Source: Lachnospira hominis (ex Liu et al. 2021) (GTDB taxonomy: Bacteria; Bacillota; Clostridia; Lachnospirales; Lachnospiraceae). From it: a stretch of 64,000 nucleotides of DNA. Where the stretch lies: contig NZ_JACOPD010000001.1 in the NCBI RefSeq assembly GCF_014287955.1, positions 186,001 to 250,000 on the forward strand. The letters are read 5' to 3'. Position 1 is the stretch's first letter, and each line of letters opens with the position of its first letter. Of the stretch, positions 8,688 to 18,320 are shown piece after piece. The notes beneath the pieces were generated by a model. That model did no database searches. It saw nothing but the letters and a program-made list of their open reading frames with translations, and was not told where the DNA came from. A program made the translations under genes and the position numbers.

Positions 8688-10352
8688 TTATTTTGGAAGT
8701 TTAAATGAACTCTTTAACGATACAATCCGGTTAAACACCGGCTTTCCAGCCTCACTGTCTTTAATATCAACACAAAAATAACCGTTTCTTACAAACTGGA
8801 ATTTTTCTTCTTTTGCTGCATTCATAAGTTCAGGCTCAACATAACAGTTATCAATGACTGTAAGTGAATGTGGGTTTACATTTATTGAACCATCTTCTTC
8901 ATTATACACGCCTTTTTCTTCATCCACGATATTTTCATATAGACGTACCTGAACCTGCTTGCCTTCAGATGCAGATACCCAATGAATTGTACCTTTTACT
9001 TTACGGCCCTCAAAATTACCGCCGCGTGTTTCCGGATCATAAGTACAATGAATCTCTGTAACTTCACCTGATTCATCAGTCTTATAGTCTGTACATGTAA
9101 CAAAATAAGCATTCATAAGACGCACTTCATTACCAGGAAACATTCTGAAATATTTCTTTGGAGGATCGATCATAAAATCATCCCTCTCAATATAGAGTTC
9201 TTTTGTAAATGGAACTTTTCTTGTTCCAAGCTCCGGATTTTCCTGATTATTAGGAACTTCCATATATTCAACCTGTCCAACAGGATAGTTGTCAATAATA
9301 ACTTTTACAGGATTGAGTACAGCCATCATTCTGCGTACTTTGAGTTTTAAGTCTTCTCTTATGCAATACTCAAGCATCGGATATTCAACAGAGCCCTGGC
9401 TCTTTGTAACACCAACAAGCTCAACAAATGTCTTAATCGATTCAGGTGTAAATCCTCTTCTTCTCAAAGCTGCAATTGATACAAGACGTGGGTCATCCCA
9501 TCCGTCAACAATTCCATCTTCGACAAGTCTCTTAATATATCTCTTTCCTGTAACAACATTGTTAAGGTAAAGCTTTGCAAACTCAATCTGCTTAGGTGGA
9601 TTCTCATATTCAAGTTCTCTTACAACCCAGTCATAAAGCGGTCTGTGGTCTTCAAACTCAAGCGTACATATTGAATGTGAAACACCTTCAATAGCATCTT
9701 CAATCGGATGTGCAAAATCGTACATAGGATAAATGCACCATTTATCACCTGTTCTATGATGTGAAATATGTGCAACTCTGTAAATAATAGGGTCTCTCAT
9801 GTTGATATTGGCTGCTGCCATATCAATCTTTGCACGAAGCACTTTCTCTCCGTCTGCATACATTCCATTTTTCATATTTTCAAAAAGTTCAAGATTCTCT
9901 TCAACCGAACGGTTTCTGTAAGGACTTTCCTTGCCAGGTTCAGTAAGTGTTCCTCTGTACTCTCTTATCTGTTCAGGTGTAAGGTCACACACATATGCTT
10001 TCCCTTTGCGGATAAGCTTTACTGCAGCCTCATACATTCTATCAAAATAATCTGATGCAAATAAAACATCGCCATGCCACTTTGCACCGAGCCACTCTAC
10101 ATCACGCTTAATCGAATCTACAAATTCAACCTTTTCTTTTGTCGGATTTGTATCATCAAATCTTAAATTAAACTGTCCGCCATATTCCTGTGAAAGTCCA
10201 TAATTTAAAAGTATTGACTTTGCATGACCTATATGAAGATATCCGTTAGGTTCAGGTGGAAATCTTGTAATAACCTTTTTGCAATGTCCCTCCGCAATAT
10301 CTTTATCAATAATCTGCTCTATGAAATTTTTTGAAACAGCTTCATTTTCCAT
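8688..10352 (-). CDS. glnS: Glutaminyl-tRNA synthetase
   Basis: A 554-residue class I aminoacyl-tRNA synthetase, full length for GlnRS. It charges tRNA-Gln with glutamine directly. The HIGH motif is at residues 40-43 within [15 protein letters not shown], and the GlnRS signature [12 protein letters not shown] is near residue 233. The C-terminal anticodon-binding beta barrels are complete. The KMSKS loop reads VTGKRYI (about 267-273), where many GlnRS have VMSKRKL, so the loop Ser is Gly. WDDPR follows as expected. The start is supported by an AGGAGG upstream. It lies 64 nt after aroK on the same strand. Confidence 0.95.
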   Translation of the reverse strand: MENEAVSKNFIEQIIDKDIAEGHCKKVITRFPPEPNGYLHIGHAKSILLNYGLSQEYGGQFNLRFDDTNPTKEKVEFVDSIKRDVEWLGAKWHGDVLFASDYFDRMYEAAVKLIRKGKAYVCDLTPEQIREYRGTLTEPGKESPYRNRSVEENLELFENMKNGMYADGEKVLRAKIDMAAANINMRDPIIYRVAHISHHRTGDKWCIYPMYDFAHPIEDAIEGVSHSICTLEFEDHRPLYDWVVRELEYENPPKQIEFAKLYLNNVVTGKRYIKRLVEDGIVDGWDDPRLVSIAALRRRGFTPESIKTFVELVGVTKSQGSVEYPMLEYCIREDLKLKVRRMMAVLNPVKVIIDNYPVGQVEYMEVPNNQENPELGTRKVPFTKELYIERDDFMIDPPKKYFRMFPGNEVRLMNAYFVTCTDYKTDESGEVTEIHCTYDPETRGGNFEGRKVKGTIHWVSASEGKQVQVRLYENIVDEEKGVYNEEDGSINVNPHSLTVIDNCYVEPELMNAAKEEKFQFVRNGYFCVDIKDSEAGKPVFNRIVSLKSSFKLPK

Positions 10353-10416
10353 TTGATTTTTCCTCCTGCTATAAAGTTAGTTAAGTATAAAACAAATTTG
10401 TTTTTGTTGCAATGTA

Positions 10417-10929
10417 TTAATAATTGCTGTCTTTGTTAATAAGATTATCATAAATGTCATCAACTGACTCTCTTATGCTTTTTCCATTAAGATTAAGTGT
10501 AATATCGGCATATTTACGATACAGATTTTTTCTATCTTCAAATATCTCGTCAATTGTTGTCTTTCCATTTGATACAACACCACGTTCTTTAAGGCTTCCT
10601 ACTCGCTCTTCCAGCTCAATCTCGTCAACCTCAAGATATATAACAGTTCCGATATCTTTAAAATGCTCCATTGCCGTTTCTCCGTACACGGCACTTCCAC
10701 CTGTTGCAATAACTGCATGTTCTGCATTTATTGTACAATTGACATCATTTTCTATTTTGATAAATCCATCGTCACCATATTTTTCAATAATTCTTTCAAG
10801 TGTTGTACCGTATTTTTCCTGAATTACAAGGTCAGAATCTATAAAACTGTATCCGAGCTTTTTTGCAAGAACTACACCAAGTGTGCTCTTTCCGCTGCCC
10901 GGCATTCCGATAAATATTATATTTTTCAT
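10417..10929 (-). CDS. aroK: Shikimate kinase
   Basis: A 170-residue cytoplasmic P-loop kinase that phosphorylates shikimate in the chorismate pathway for aromatic amino acids. The Walker A GMPGSGKST spans residues 7-15. The shikimate-binding region has DSD, and GGSAVYG matches the family GGG-type substrate loop with one change (Ser for the third Gly). Its ATG overlaps the hslO stop (ATGA), so the two genes are translationally coupled. Length fits the family. Confidence 0.9.
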   Translation of the reverse strand: MKNIIFIGMPGSGKSTLGVVLAKKLGYSFIDSDLVIQEKYGTTLERIIEKYGDDGFIKIENDVNCTINAEHAVIATGGSAVYGETAMEHFKDIGTVIYLEVDEIELEERVGSLKERGVVSNGKTTIDEIFEDRKNLYRKYADITLNLNGKSIRESVDDIYDNLINKDSNY

Positions 10930-11810
10930 TTTCTCTTCTCACAAAGTTCACGTAAATGTTTTAAGTCATCTATGCTGAAATTATATGCTGTATTACAGAA
11001 ATGACACTTGACTTCTATAGGATTGCCTTCTTCTATCATCTGGTCAATCTCATCTTTGCCGACACTCATGATTGCCATTGCAACTCTCTCTTTTGAACAG
11101 TTGCAATAGAATTCTGTAGGCGTCTTATCCAGGATCTCAAGCCCCATATCCCCGAGAATATGCTCAAGGATTTCCTCCGGGGTCATTCCCTCTTCAAGAA
11201 GCTGTGTTACCGACTTTACTTCTTTTATACGTGCTTCAAGCTTTTCTATAGTCTCTTCCTTTGCATCCGGCATAAGCTGGATTATAAATCCACCCGCCTG
11301 TTCAACTGTATTGTCCTTATTCATGAGGACACCAAGACCTACTGATGAAGGCACCTGCTCGCTTGTTGCAAAATAATATGTCAGGTCGTCTGCAATCTCA
11401 CTTGTAACAAGTATTGTATCTCCAACATAAGGCTCTCTTAATCCGATATCCTTTATAACACTTAACACGCCAAGTCCCAACGCACCCGCAATATCAAGTT
11501 TTCCGTCTTTTAACGGAAGCATTACCTGTGGATTGGCAACAAATCCCTTTACTCTTCCTTTTGAATCAGCAGTAACCGTCATCGCACCGATTGGACCATT
11601 ACCTTTAATCTGTATTGTAACGACATCTGAGTCGTTTTTCATCATAGTTCCCATCATCGCACCGCCTGTGAGAAGTCTTCCAAGTGCAACAGTAGCAATC
11701 GGGCTCATCTCATGGTGCTGTCTTGCCGTCTCAACGACATTTCTGGTTGTTGCTGCAAACACCCGAATCTGTCCACCTGCTGCAATTCCTCTTACAATAT
11801 AATCATTCAT
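10926..11810 (-). CDS. hslO: Hsp33 family redox-regulated chaperone
   Basis: A 294-residue cytoplasmic chaperone that holds unfolding proteins when oxidised. The N-terminal domain begins with DYIVRGIAAGGQIRVFAATT and includes the conserved GRLLTGGAMMG. The C-terminal redox switch has CNCS and CHFC, the four zinc-binding cysteines that form disulfides under oxidation. The size is typical. It is followed by aroK with a 4-bp overlap and preceded by the methyltransferase gene 36 bp upstream. Confidence 0.94.
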   Translation of the reverse strand: MNDYIVRGIAAGGQIRVFAATTRNVVETARQHHEMSPIATVALGRLLTGGAMMGTMMKNDSDVVTIQIKGNGPIGAMTVTADSKGRVKGFVANPQVMLPLKDGKLDIAGALGLGVLSVIKDIGLREPYVGDTILVTSEIADDLTYYFATSEQVPSSVGLGVLMNKDNTVEQAGGFIIQLMPDAKEETIEKLEARIKEVKSVTQLLEEGMTPEEILEHILGDMGLEILDKTPTEFYCNCSKERVAMAIMSVGKDEIDQMIEEGNPIEVKCHFCNTAYNFSIDDLKHLRELCEKRK

Positions 11811-11846
11811 TCTTATTCCTCCGATTATACATCTTTATTTTCCATT

Positions 11847-12593
11847 TTAACGCTTAAATACAAAATATAATCTTTCGCTGTCATCTTTTGGTGCATCGTG
11901 TGAAAATGCATCATATGTGGCAGTGCATGTAAGTCCTGCCGCCTCTGCTGATGAAAGCACTTCTTCCATTGTAAAACCGTGCTGGCAGTGATTTTCTTCA
12001 TATCTGTCAAAAGCTCCGTCTTCATTTAATACAAAAACTGCAAGATTGTATATATTATTACGCGTTTTTTCTTCGTAACAATTATCCCATATAAATGCTG
12101 AATCATCTCTATTCTGGGCATATGTATTATCACTTAATATATCTCTGAAAAAATGTATTGTCTTTAAATCAAATATAAAGACTCCGCCTTCTTCAAGTCC
12201 GTTATATACACATTCAAAAACACTTTTCAAATCATCGGCTGTTGTAATATAGTTCATTGAATCGCCGATGCTTACCATGGCATCAACTGTATAAGGAAGT
12301 GCAAAATCCCGCATGTCCTGATGTGTATATATTATCTCCTGATCATTGTCATATGTCTTTTCTGAGGCAATTGCCAGCATATCTTCTGACAAATCTATCC
12401 CGATACAGTCATATCCGTTACTGTCAAGTATTCTCGTAACTGTTCCTGTTCCACATCCAAGTTCTGCGATACACTGTCCTTTCTCTATACCATTTTCTTT
12501 TAAAAGTTCAATCAGATATTCACTCCACTCATCATATGGAATGTTATCCATATATTCATCATATACATAAGCAAATCCTGTATAAGCTTCCAT
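11847..12593 (-). CDS. Class I SAM-dependent methyltransferase
   Basis: A 248-residue cytoplasmic protein with a Rossmann-fold methyltransferase core. Motif I is AELGCGTGTVTRIL near residue 43, with the acidic residue at the end of strand 2 in IGIDLSEDML. The N-terminal YDEYMDNIPYDEWSEYL is typical of small-molecule or YxxM-type methyltransferases in Firmicutes. I chose ATG 12593 because GGAGA precedes it; an upstream start would add 20 residues without an RBS. The substrate is unknown. It lies upstream of hslO on the same strand. Confidence 0.82.
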   Translation of the reverse strand: MEAYTGFAYVYDEYMDNIPYDEWSEYLIELLKENGIEKGQCIAELGCGTGTVTRILDSNGYDCIGIDLSEDMLAIASEKTYDNDQEIIYTHQDMRDFALPYTVDAMVSIGDSMNYITTADDLKSVFECVYNGLEEGGVFIFDLKTIHFFRDILSDNTYAQNRDDSAFIWDNCYEEKTRNNIYNLAVFVLNEDGAFDRYEENHCQHGFTMEEVLSSAEAAGLTCTATYDAFSHDAPKDDSERLYFVFKR

Positions 12594-12762
12594 AATTTTC
12601 TCCGTTCTTACTGACTCCCGCCACATTTTCATCTTATCTATATAATGTAACAATTTTTCTGAAAAAAAGCAATGTTTATTAAATTACCTTTTCCCTATTT
12701 CTTTAAATTTTAATTTATTATATAATAATTTTATATATAACTTTATTAACAGGGAACGTTCT

Positions 12763-13365
12763 ATGAAACTAAAGAAACTAAAGTCAATTTTATTTAACCA
12801 CCAGATTCAGGCTGCTGTATTCTTATTTTTATTTGTACTTATCACCATATCAGCCTGCATGCATATATCGCTTTTCAAAAGCTTCAAACCACAGTCATAC
12901 AGTTCATCTGATAATATTGACGACTGTTATCTGTCCGGAGCCAGATATGTCAATGTTGACGCAGATACTTTATATTATACAGGATATGATTATATTGACC
13001 ATGACCGTGTAAAAGGACATTACTATTACACTCTTGCTGATGACAGATGTACAATTTATCTTATTTCCACAAAATATTTTAATAAAGATAATGACATTCC
13101 TGTATCACTTGATGATGTCTCATTCAAAGCAGTTTTAAAGAAAAATGATACTTATCTTAAACCACTGCTCGAATATATGGCTATTGACTTAAACTGGAAT
13201 TATTCAGGATTGTCATCACATACATCAGCGATAATGATAAGCCAGTATCATTACAGTCTTCCATTATATCTGTGCCTTCTTATAATTACATTTATTGGCA
13301 TAATTTCATTAGTATTTTACATTGTTAAATATTTCAAAACACTTAAAAAGACGGTGAGGGAATAA
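12763..13365 (+). CDS. Hypothetical protein with N- and C-terminal membrane helices
   Basis: I do not recognise this 200-residue protein. It has one hydrophobic helix near residues 16-34 and another near 166-190. The ~130 residues between them, rich in Tyr, Asp and Ser, should be extracellular. The C-terminus is basic (KYFKTLKKTVRE). The layout recalls the small DUF6709-like membrane proteins of Lachnospiraceae, but I cannot confirm that. It is flanked by minus-strand genes and has its own terminator, so it is monocistronic. Confidence 0.7.
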   Translation: MKLKKLKSILFNHQIQAAVFLFLFVLITISACMHISLFKSFKPQSYSSSDNIDDCYLSGARYVNVDADTLYYTGYDYIDHDRVKGHYYYTLADDRCTIYLISTKYFNKDNDIPVSLDDVSFKAVLKKNDTYLKPLLEYMAIDLNWNYSGLSSHTSAIMISQYHYSLPLYLCLLIITFIGIISLVFYIVKYFKTLKKTVRE

Positions 13366-13384
13366 ATCCTGCACCGTCTTTTAT
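13346..13384. terminator. Bidirectional intrinsic terminator
   Basis: Stem AAAAGACGGTG (13346-13356) and CACCGTCTTTT (13372-13382) with a 15-nt loop. It overlaps the end of the plus-strand hypothetical gene and is downstream of the minus-strand SEC-C gene, so it can stop both transcripts. Confidence 0.85.
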
Positions 13385-13403
13385 CTCACTAAGACATTGT
13401 GGG

Positions 13404-13910
13404 TTATGCGTTCTTACCGCAGCAGTTCTTATATTTCTTGCCGCTTCCACATGGACATGGCTCATTTCTGCCAATCTTCTTTCCTTTGATAACTGTACCA
13501 GAGAGTTTCTGCTTCTTGTAAAGCTCTTTTCTCTTTGCTTCATCTAAAAGATTATCCCACTGTGGAAGTTCATATAACCAGTCAGCTTTTGCACCAACCA
13601 TGTTGTAATAGAGTTTTTCCTTATCGTAATCAAGATTTACCTGTGTATCCTCTTCCATTGTCTCAATTGGATTAGGATTCTTTAAGCTGTCATTGATTCC
13701 GTCAAGAAATCCTGTCATAATTAAAACTTCAACATTAAATTTCTCTGCAAGTTCTTTAACTGTTCCTGATACAGGTTCGTCCGGTGTTGAAAGAATCTGC
13801 TCATAAATTCCTTTTTCAAGGTTAAAATAGTTACCCCAGAACTGTGTTGCCTGATTCTGGTTCATCTCTGTCTCGTATGCTAACTTTCTCCAAGTTTCAA
13901 GTAAAGCCAT
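13404..13910 (-). CDS. SEC-C metal-binding domain protein
   Basis: A 168-residue cytoplasmic protein. The last ~20 residues are a textbook SEC-C motif ([19 protein letters not shown]), the zinc-binding tail also found on SecA. The first ~140 residues are helical, with no recognisable enzyme motif. In SecA the motif contacts SecB and ribosomes; as a stand-alone tail its role is not established. It follows the FliD-like gene by 28 bp on the same strand and ends at the shared terminator. Confidence 0.85.
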   Translation of the reverse strand: MALLETWRKLAYETEMNQNQATQFWGNYFNLEKGIYEQILSTPDEPVSGTVKELAEKFNVEVLIMTGFLDGINDSLKNPNPIETMEEDTQVNLDYDKEKLYYNMVGAKADWLYELPQWDNLLDEAKRKELYKKQKLSGTVIKGKKIGRNEPCPCGSGKKYKNCCGKNA

Positions 13911-13938
13911 GTCTTTTGCTTCCTCTCGCTGTTTTTAT

Positions 13939-14694
13939 TTAAAAATAACTGTTATAAATAGAACCATTCACATATGAATATGATGCTCCTGATGAATACA
14001 ATCCTGTTCCTGACTGTTTAGCAACCTGTGCTGCCGCAGAGCCATAAATCATTGATGCACTCGCCTGAACGCTCTTTCCATATGAACCGGCTCCGGTAAA
14101 TGCAGATTTAACTGCTGCCATTGATGAACCTTTAAATGTCTTCTCATCAATGCTCAACTTATTATCAGCACCAATCGAAATGCCCATTGAAGCAAGCACC
14201 GATTTATTAGCTTTAGTATAATTAACCATACTTGATGCTGTTCTTAAAACTGAGGAACTCTCAGAATTACCTGCACTGTCAACAAGAAGATTGTAATCTT
14301 TTACATATGATGAAACTGCCTTATAAATGGCATCTTTATCATATTCCTTTGTCTTGCTGCCATCCTCAGCTTTTATTTCCTTTTGTTTCCATAAATCGCT
14401 CTTATTTAATGTATCAATATCTTCGCTCACATTAGATGCATTATTACGTGTACTTACAGCATTGGTATCTGTTTTCTTAACATCAGTCTTTCCTGCTGTT
14501 ATGCTTGAAACAGCATCTTTGTTGCCTGTTTTATTATAATAAGCATTAAGAAGCTTTTTATATGAGCCATTATGGATGCTTGATAATGTTGAATAATCAA
14601 GCCCGGAAAATATTGTGCTTCCATTACTTCTGTTTCCCAATGAAGAAAATAAAGTTGAAATAGAATTAGAAGTATACAAATTAAAACCTGACAT
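13939..14694 (-). CDS. Uncharacterised Ser-rich protein with a FliD C-terminal-like region
   Basis: A 251-residue protein rich in Ser, Ala and Lys, without a cleavable signal peptide. Residues ~120-200 resemble the end of the flagellar cap protein FliD: a YVKDYNLLVDSAG segment, a helix, then SMGISIGADNKLSIDEKTFKGS, the 'GI-x-dGkLsiDe' pattern of the FliD C-terminal domain. The FliD N-terminal part is missing. Such proteins are probably exported by a non-Sec route or are cytoplasmic; I cannot say which. AAGGAGG precedes the start. It lies 67 bp after the carrier-protein gene, so a link with that cluster is possible. Confidence 0.65.
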   Translation of the reverse strand: MSGFNLYTSNSISTLFSSLGNRSNGSTIFSGLDYSTLSSIHNGSYKKLLNAYYNKTGNKDAVSSITAGKTDVKKTDTNAVSTRNNASNVSEDIDTLNKSDLWKQKEIKAEDGSKTKEYDKDAIYKAVSSYVKDYNLLVDSAGNSESSSVLRTASSMVNYTKANKSVLASMGISIGADNKLSIDEKTFKGSSMAAVKSAFTGAGSYGKSVQASASMIYGSAAAQVAKQSGTGLYSSGASYSYVNGSIYNSYF

Positions 14695-14761
14695 ATCAAT
14701 TCCTCCTTGTCATAAACAAATACGGCGGCATTATCTGCCTCATGTCACGTTAATGCATATC

Positions 14762-14989
14762 CTAGTTATCCTGAAGTCTCTGAATCATCTCCCACATTGC
14801 CTCTGCAGAATTAAAATTCTCAGGAACAATGTCAACAGGTGTAATCTCAATATCAAATGTGTCATTAAGCTCACCAACGATTGATACGATATCAAAAGAA
14901 TCGAGAATACCATCATCGATAAGTGTATCACATGTTTCAAAATCTACGTCTGCATTAACTTCTGTCAAAATGTCCATTAACTGATCCAT
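14762..14989 (-). CDS. Acyl carrier protein (phosphopantetheine-binding)
   Basis: A 75-residue acidic helical protein, the size of a stand-alone carrier protein. The motif DGILDSFDIVSIVGEL contains the Ser (in DSFD) that would carry the 4'-phosphopantetheine arm. The DSFD form and size resemble DltC-type carriers more than fatty-acid AcpP (DSLD). The adenylation and decarboxylase genes lie upstream on the same strand, separated by 154 bp, so it may accept an aminoacyl group made by the adenylation enzyme. The RBS is weak (AAAGGTCAGGA, spaced 7-9 nt). Confidence 0.85.
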   Translation of the reverse strand: MDQLMDILTEVNADVDFETCDTLIDDGILDSFDIVSIVGELNDTFDIEITPVDIVPENFNSAEAMWEMIQRLQDN

Positions 14990-15143
14990 TATAAAAATCC
15001 TGACCTTTCTTTCACTAAATTATATCGACCAAACAGGGTTTTATATTTACCCCTTTAGTATATCGAATTTAAAATATAACATCTTCCTGTGTTAGTCAAG
15101 CACATTTTTGAAAAATGAAAGTGAATTATATATTAATAATCTA

Positions 15144-16367
15144 TTAAATAAGATCTTCTCTCGAATTAATCTTATCCGAAAATTTGAAATCACGGTATAA
15201 ACTTGTTCCTTCTTTTTCGCTGTATGCTATAATCTTAGGCATTTTTCTGCTCAGGAACAGATAAATTCCCTCTGTAACAGAATATGCACCGATATTATAA
15301 AAAATAATCATATCGCCTGATTCCGGCTTTCCTATCGGAAGATTTTTTACAATTACATCAGCAACTGTACACAGTGAACCACATATTGTCCATTTTTCAG
15401 GTTCTGTGCCGTAATCTTTAGCACCATAGCCTGCCGCAGCTGTGCCGTCGGCTTTCACAAATGTATAAGCCGGAACTTTCATTGCCATTGTCTGTCCATA
15501 GTAATTAACGTGGTTAATTCCACCATCAATTATACAGTAGTTCTGGCCCTTGTTAGTCTTTGTATCAGCAACTGATGACACATATACTCCGCATGTTGCG
15601 GCAATATATCTACCCATCTCAAGTGTTATCTTGTATTTACTTTTAAGCGGTTTGAGATACTCGGCAAACTCTTTTAACATATCATACGAATTATTGAAAG
15701 CATCTTCGCCAAAATATGAAACAGGAAGTCCAGGTCCATATTCAAGTTCCCTTGCATTAAAACCATATTTTTCTTTTAACATATCACATATTCCGTCAAG
15801 CCATTCAAGTTCTTTTGTGATATGGTCAATTTTCTTTTTCTGCGTACCTGTATAACACTGGATTCCGTGTATATCAATATTAGGATAGTTTTCTCTGTGT
15901 GAGACGAGTCTTTCAACCTCAGCTTCGTCAAGTCCGAACTGGTTGCCGCTTGTAACTCTTAAAAGCACAGGTATTGTAATATTTCTTTTTGCCGCACATT
16001 CATTGAGAAGTTCAAACTGGCTTACTGACTCAACTGTATACATTCCTACACCGCCACAGTCGTCCATGACATGTTCTATATCATGCTTTTCCTTGTTGAC
16101 ACCGGAAAGAACTATGTCTGACATATTAATATTTTCACGCTCACATATTGAAAATTCGCCCGGCGAACACACCTCAAATTTCACATTAAGCTTTTTTGCC
16201 GCATCGAGTAGAAACGGATTAGCCTTCATGGCATAACATATTGTGACGCCATCTCCTACTATTCTCTTTATTGATGAAATTCTGTCTGCAAGCTCATCTT
16301 TATCAAATATATAAAGCGGTGTTGAATTTTCTTTTGCAAGCTGTGTTATTTTTTCTATACTAAGCAT
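15144..16367 (-). CDS. PLP-dependent fold-type III decarboxylase (LysA/ornithine-DAP-arginine family)
   Basis: A 407-residue enzyme of the alanine-racemase fold. The PLP lysine is K48 in CYAMKANPF. FEVCSPGEF, the second-substrate region, and EMGRYIAATCGVYV, the phosphate/carboxylate region, are all present. It is distinct from biosynthetic LysA, which normally reads EPGR; here it is EMGR. I chose ATG 16367 because GGAGGC lies 7 nt upstream; an upstream in-frame start would sit inside the adenylation gene. The start overlaps the ligase stop by 8 bp, implying translational coupling. The substrate is probably an amino acid or its derivative, not further defined. Confidence 0.85.
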   Translation of the reverse strand: MLSIEKITQLAKENSTPLYIFDKDELADRISSIKRIVGDGVTICYAMKANPFLLDAAKKLNVKFEVCSPGEFSICERENINMSDIVLSGVNKEKHDIEHVMDDCGGVGMYTVESVSQFELLNECAAKRNITIPVLLRVTSGNQFGLDEAEVERLVSHRENYPNIDIHGIQCYTGTQKKKIDHITKELEWLDGICDMLKEKYGFNARELEYGPGLPVSYFGEDAFNNSYDMLKEFAEYLKPLKSKYKITLEMGRYIAATCGVYVSSVADTKTNKGQNYCIIDGGINHVNYYGQTMAMKVPAYTFVKADGTAAAGYGAKDYGTEPEKWTICGSLCTVADVIVKNLPIGKPESGDMIIFYNIGAYSVTEGIYLFLSRKMPKIIAYSEKEGTSLYRDFKFSDKINSREDLI

Positions 16368-17898
16368 TTTCGCCTCCGATATAATTTTCAAGAAGAAGTT
16401 TTCTGTCAATCTTACCATTCTTTGTTATAGGCATTGATTCCACCTGGATAAATTCCTGTGGAATCATGAACTTTGGAAGTTTCTGCATAAGAACATGTGT
16501 AATAGTCTTTTTATCTGCAGCTCCCTCATAGAATCCAAGAATCTTATTTGCGTCCTGATGAAATATGCAGCATGCTCTTACGACATCATCCACTGCGTTG
16601 ATTGCCATATCAATTTCACCAAGCTCTATTCTGTGTCCCATATGCTTAATCTGGAAATCTTTTCTTGATGAAAAGCACATAAGACCGTCATTGTTATAAT
16701 ATCCTAAGTCGCCCGTTCTATATATTATTTCATTATATTTGTTATTAAGAGGATTCTGAACAAATGCTGCATCTGTCTTTTCCGGATTGTTATAGTAACC
16801 CATTGTCACTGCTGTTCCTGAAACACAAATTTCACCTGTTGTACCCGGCTGTGATTCAGTGATAATATTATCGTCATCATCAAGCAGGAATACTCTCTCA
16901 TTAGGAAATGCTTTACCCATAGGAAGTGTCTCGTCAAGTTCGTACTCCCTGTCAACTATATAATATGTGCAGTTACATGTGATTTCTGTAGGTCCGTATA
17001 CATTAACAAACATCGCATCCGGATATGCTTTTCTCCAGAGATTAAGATGTTTTATCGGCATAACTTCACCTGAGAAAATTACTTTATTAATCTTTGACGG
17101 AACCTTGTACTCAAAGCCATTTAAAGTTGTAACTATACACAATGCCGAAACAGCCCATACAAGTGTTGTAACATTATTGTCATCAAGATAATCAAGAAGT
17201 TTTGTAGGAAATGAAAATAATTGTTTAGGTATAATCTGGATTGTTGCACCGCATTTTAATGTTGAATAAATATCTTTTACTGATACGTCAAAATCAAATG
17301 GTGCCTGATTGCCAATTATATCATTTTCACTGATGTTAAATGTATCTGTAAAGCAATCTATAAAGTCTATGACTGAACGGTGATTTACTATAACACCCTT
17401 AGGAACACCTGTTGAGCCTGATGTAAATATTGAATACAACGGGTCAATATCTAGAGCTTCACTTCTTATCTGTGCAAGTTTTTCGTTCTCTTCTTCTGTC
17501 ACTTCATGTGTCATAAGCTCGTCAATATTAAGAACATGGCCATCAAAACCAAGCTTCGCCTGCTTCTTTGCTGATTTTTCATCAACGACCATAAGTTTTG
17601 CCTCAAGCGTCTCAAGAATCATATTGATTCTTTCTGCCGGCTGGCTTGGATCAAGGCAGACATAAAAACATCCTGCCATTACAGCTCCCATAAAAAGAGC
17701 AAGTGTATGACAGCTCTTGTCCATGTATACAGGAACTGCCTGTCTTCTTTCTGTGTAAGGAAGAAGCCCTGCCGCAATATTCCGTGCATTATTTACAAGT
17801 TCTGAATATGTCATGCTGCTTTTGTCATCAGCGACTGCCTTTTTATCAGGAAATCTTGCTGCTGAATTCTCGAGATATTCCAATACACTCTTTACCAT
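16360..17898 (-). CDS. Stand-alone amino acid adenylation enzyme (DltA/NRPS A-domain-like)
   Basis: A 512-residue AMP-forming ligase, the size of DltA. Core motifs are visible: A3 TSGSTGVPKG (159-168), A5 NVYGPTEITCN, A7-type YRTGDLGYYNNDG, A8 RKDFQIKHMGHRIELGEID, and the A10 lysine in NGKIDRK near residue 500. The fold activates a carboxylic acid as acyl-AMP and loads it on a carrier protein. No condensation or thioesterase domain is fused. It is the first gene of the group, followed by the decarboxylase (8-bp overlap) and a carrier. The dlt genes B and D are absent nearby, so plain D-alanylation is not supported. Confidence 0.88.
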   Translation of the reverse strand: MVKSVLEYLENSAARFPDKKAVADDKSSMTYSELVNNARNIAAGLLPYTERRQAVPVYMDKSCHTLALFMGAVMAGCFYVCLDPSQPAERINMILETLEAKLMVVDEKSAKKQAKLGFDGHVLNIDELMTHEVTEEENEKLAQIRSEALDIDPLYSIFTSGSTGVPKGVIVNHRSVIDFIDCFTDTFNISENDIIGNQAPFDFDVSVKDIYSTLKCGATIQIIPKQLFSFPTKLLDYLDDNNVTTLVWAVSALCIVTTLNGFEYKVPSKINKVIFSGEVMPIKHLNLWRKAYPDAMFVNVYGPTEITCNCTYYIVDREYELDETLPMGKAFPNERVFLLDDDDNIITESQPGTTGEICVSGTAVTMGYYNNPEKTDAAFVQNPLNNKYNEIIYRTGDLGYYNNDGLMCFSSRKDFQIKHMGHRIELGEIDMAINAVDDVVRACCIFHQDANKILGFYEGAADKKTITHVLMQKLPKFMIPQEFIQVESMPITKNGKIDRKLLLENYIGGENA

Positions 17899-18012
17899 TG
17901 TTTTTCTCCTATAATTATATTTAATATATAAAGTCTTTTATATTATTATTTTCTATGCTATTATTATATAAATTGATAATGATTAATTCATATCACGGAA
18001 AGGTTAATAAAT

Positions 18013-18210
18013 ATGAAAAAAATAAAACGAGGTGTTGCCCTTACCGCTGTTATTTTGTGGGGTGTCCTGATAATTGTCACACTTATAACTGCTTTTATCG
18101 ACACGCAGACCGCAAGAACGCTTTTTAAAGGGCTTATATTTACAGATATCGTATTTCCCATTGTAATATATGCAATGATGCTTGTATACAAATATCTGTC
18201 AAAAAGATAA
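18013..18210 (+). CDS. Small membrane protein (two helices)
   Basis: A 65-residue protein beginning MKKIKRG with hydrophobic helices at about 9-29 and 40-60, ending in KYLSKR. The RBS GGAAAGG lies about 10 nt before the ATG, and a strong terminator follows directly. That pairing supports a real gene, although I cannot name a family. It stands alone between two minus-strand genes. Confidence 0.65.
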   Translation: MKKIKRGVALTAVILWGVLIIVTLITAFIDTQTARTLFKGLIFTDIVFPIVIYAMMLVYKYLSKR

Positions 18211-18213
18211 TTC

Positions 18214-18253
18214 AAGACAGCGTTGACTTATTATCAACGCTGTCTTATTTTTA
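18214..18253 (+). terminator. Intrinsic terminator
   Basis: Perfect stem AAGACAGCGTTGA (18214-18226) and TCAACGCTGTCTT (18234-18246) with a 7-nt loop, then ATTTTTA. It starts 3 nt after the stop of the small membrane protein gene. Confidence 0.9.
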
Positions 18254-18320
18254 TGACACCGGCCGTCGTCTGTCAATGCACAGTTTCCGACAGCTGACAC
18301 CTGTCTTTTATCTTATCAGA

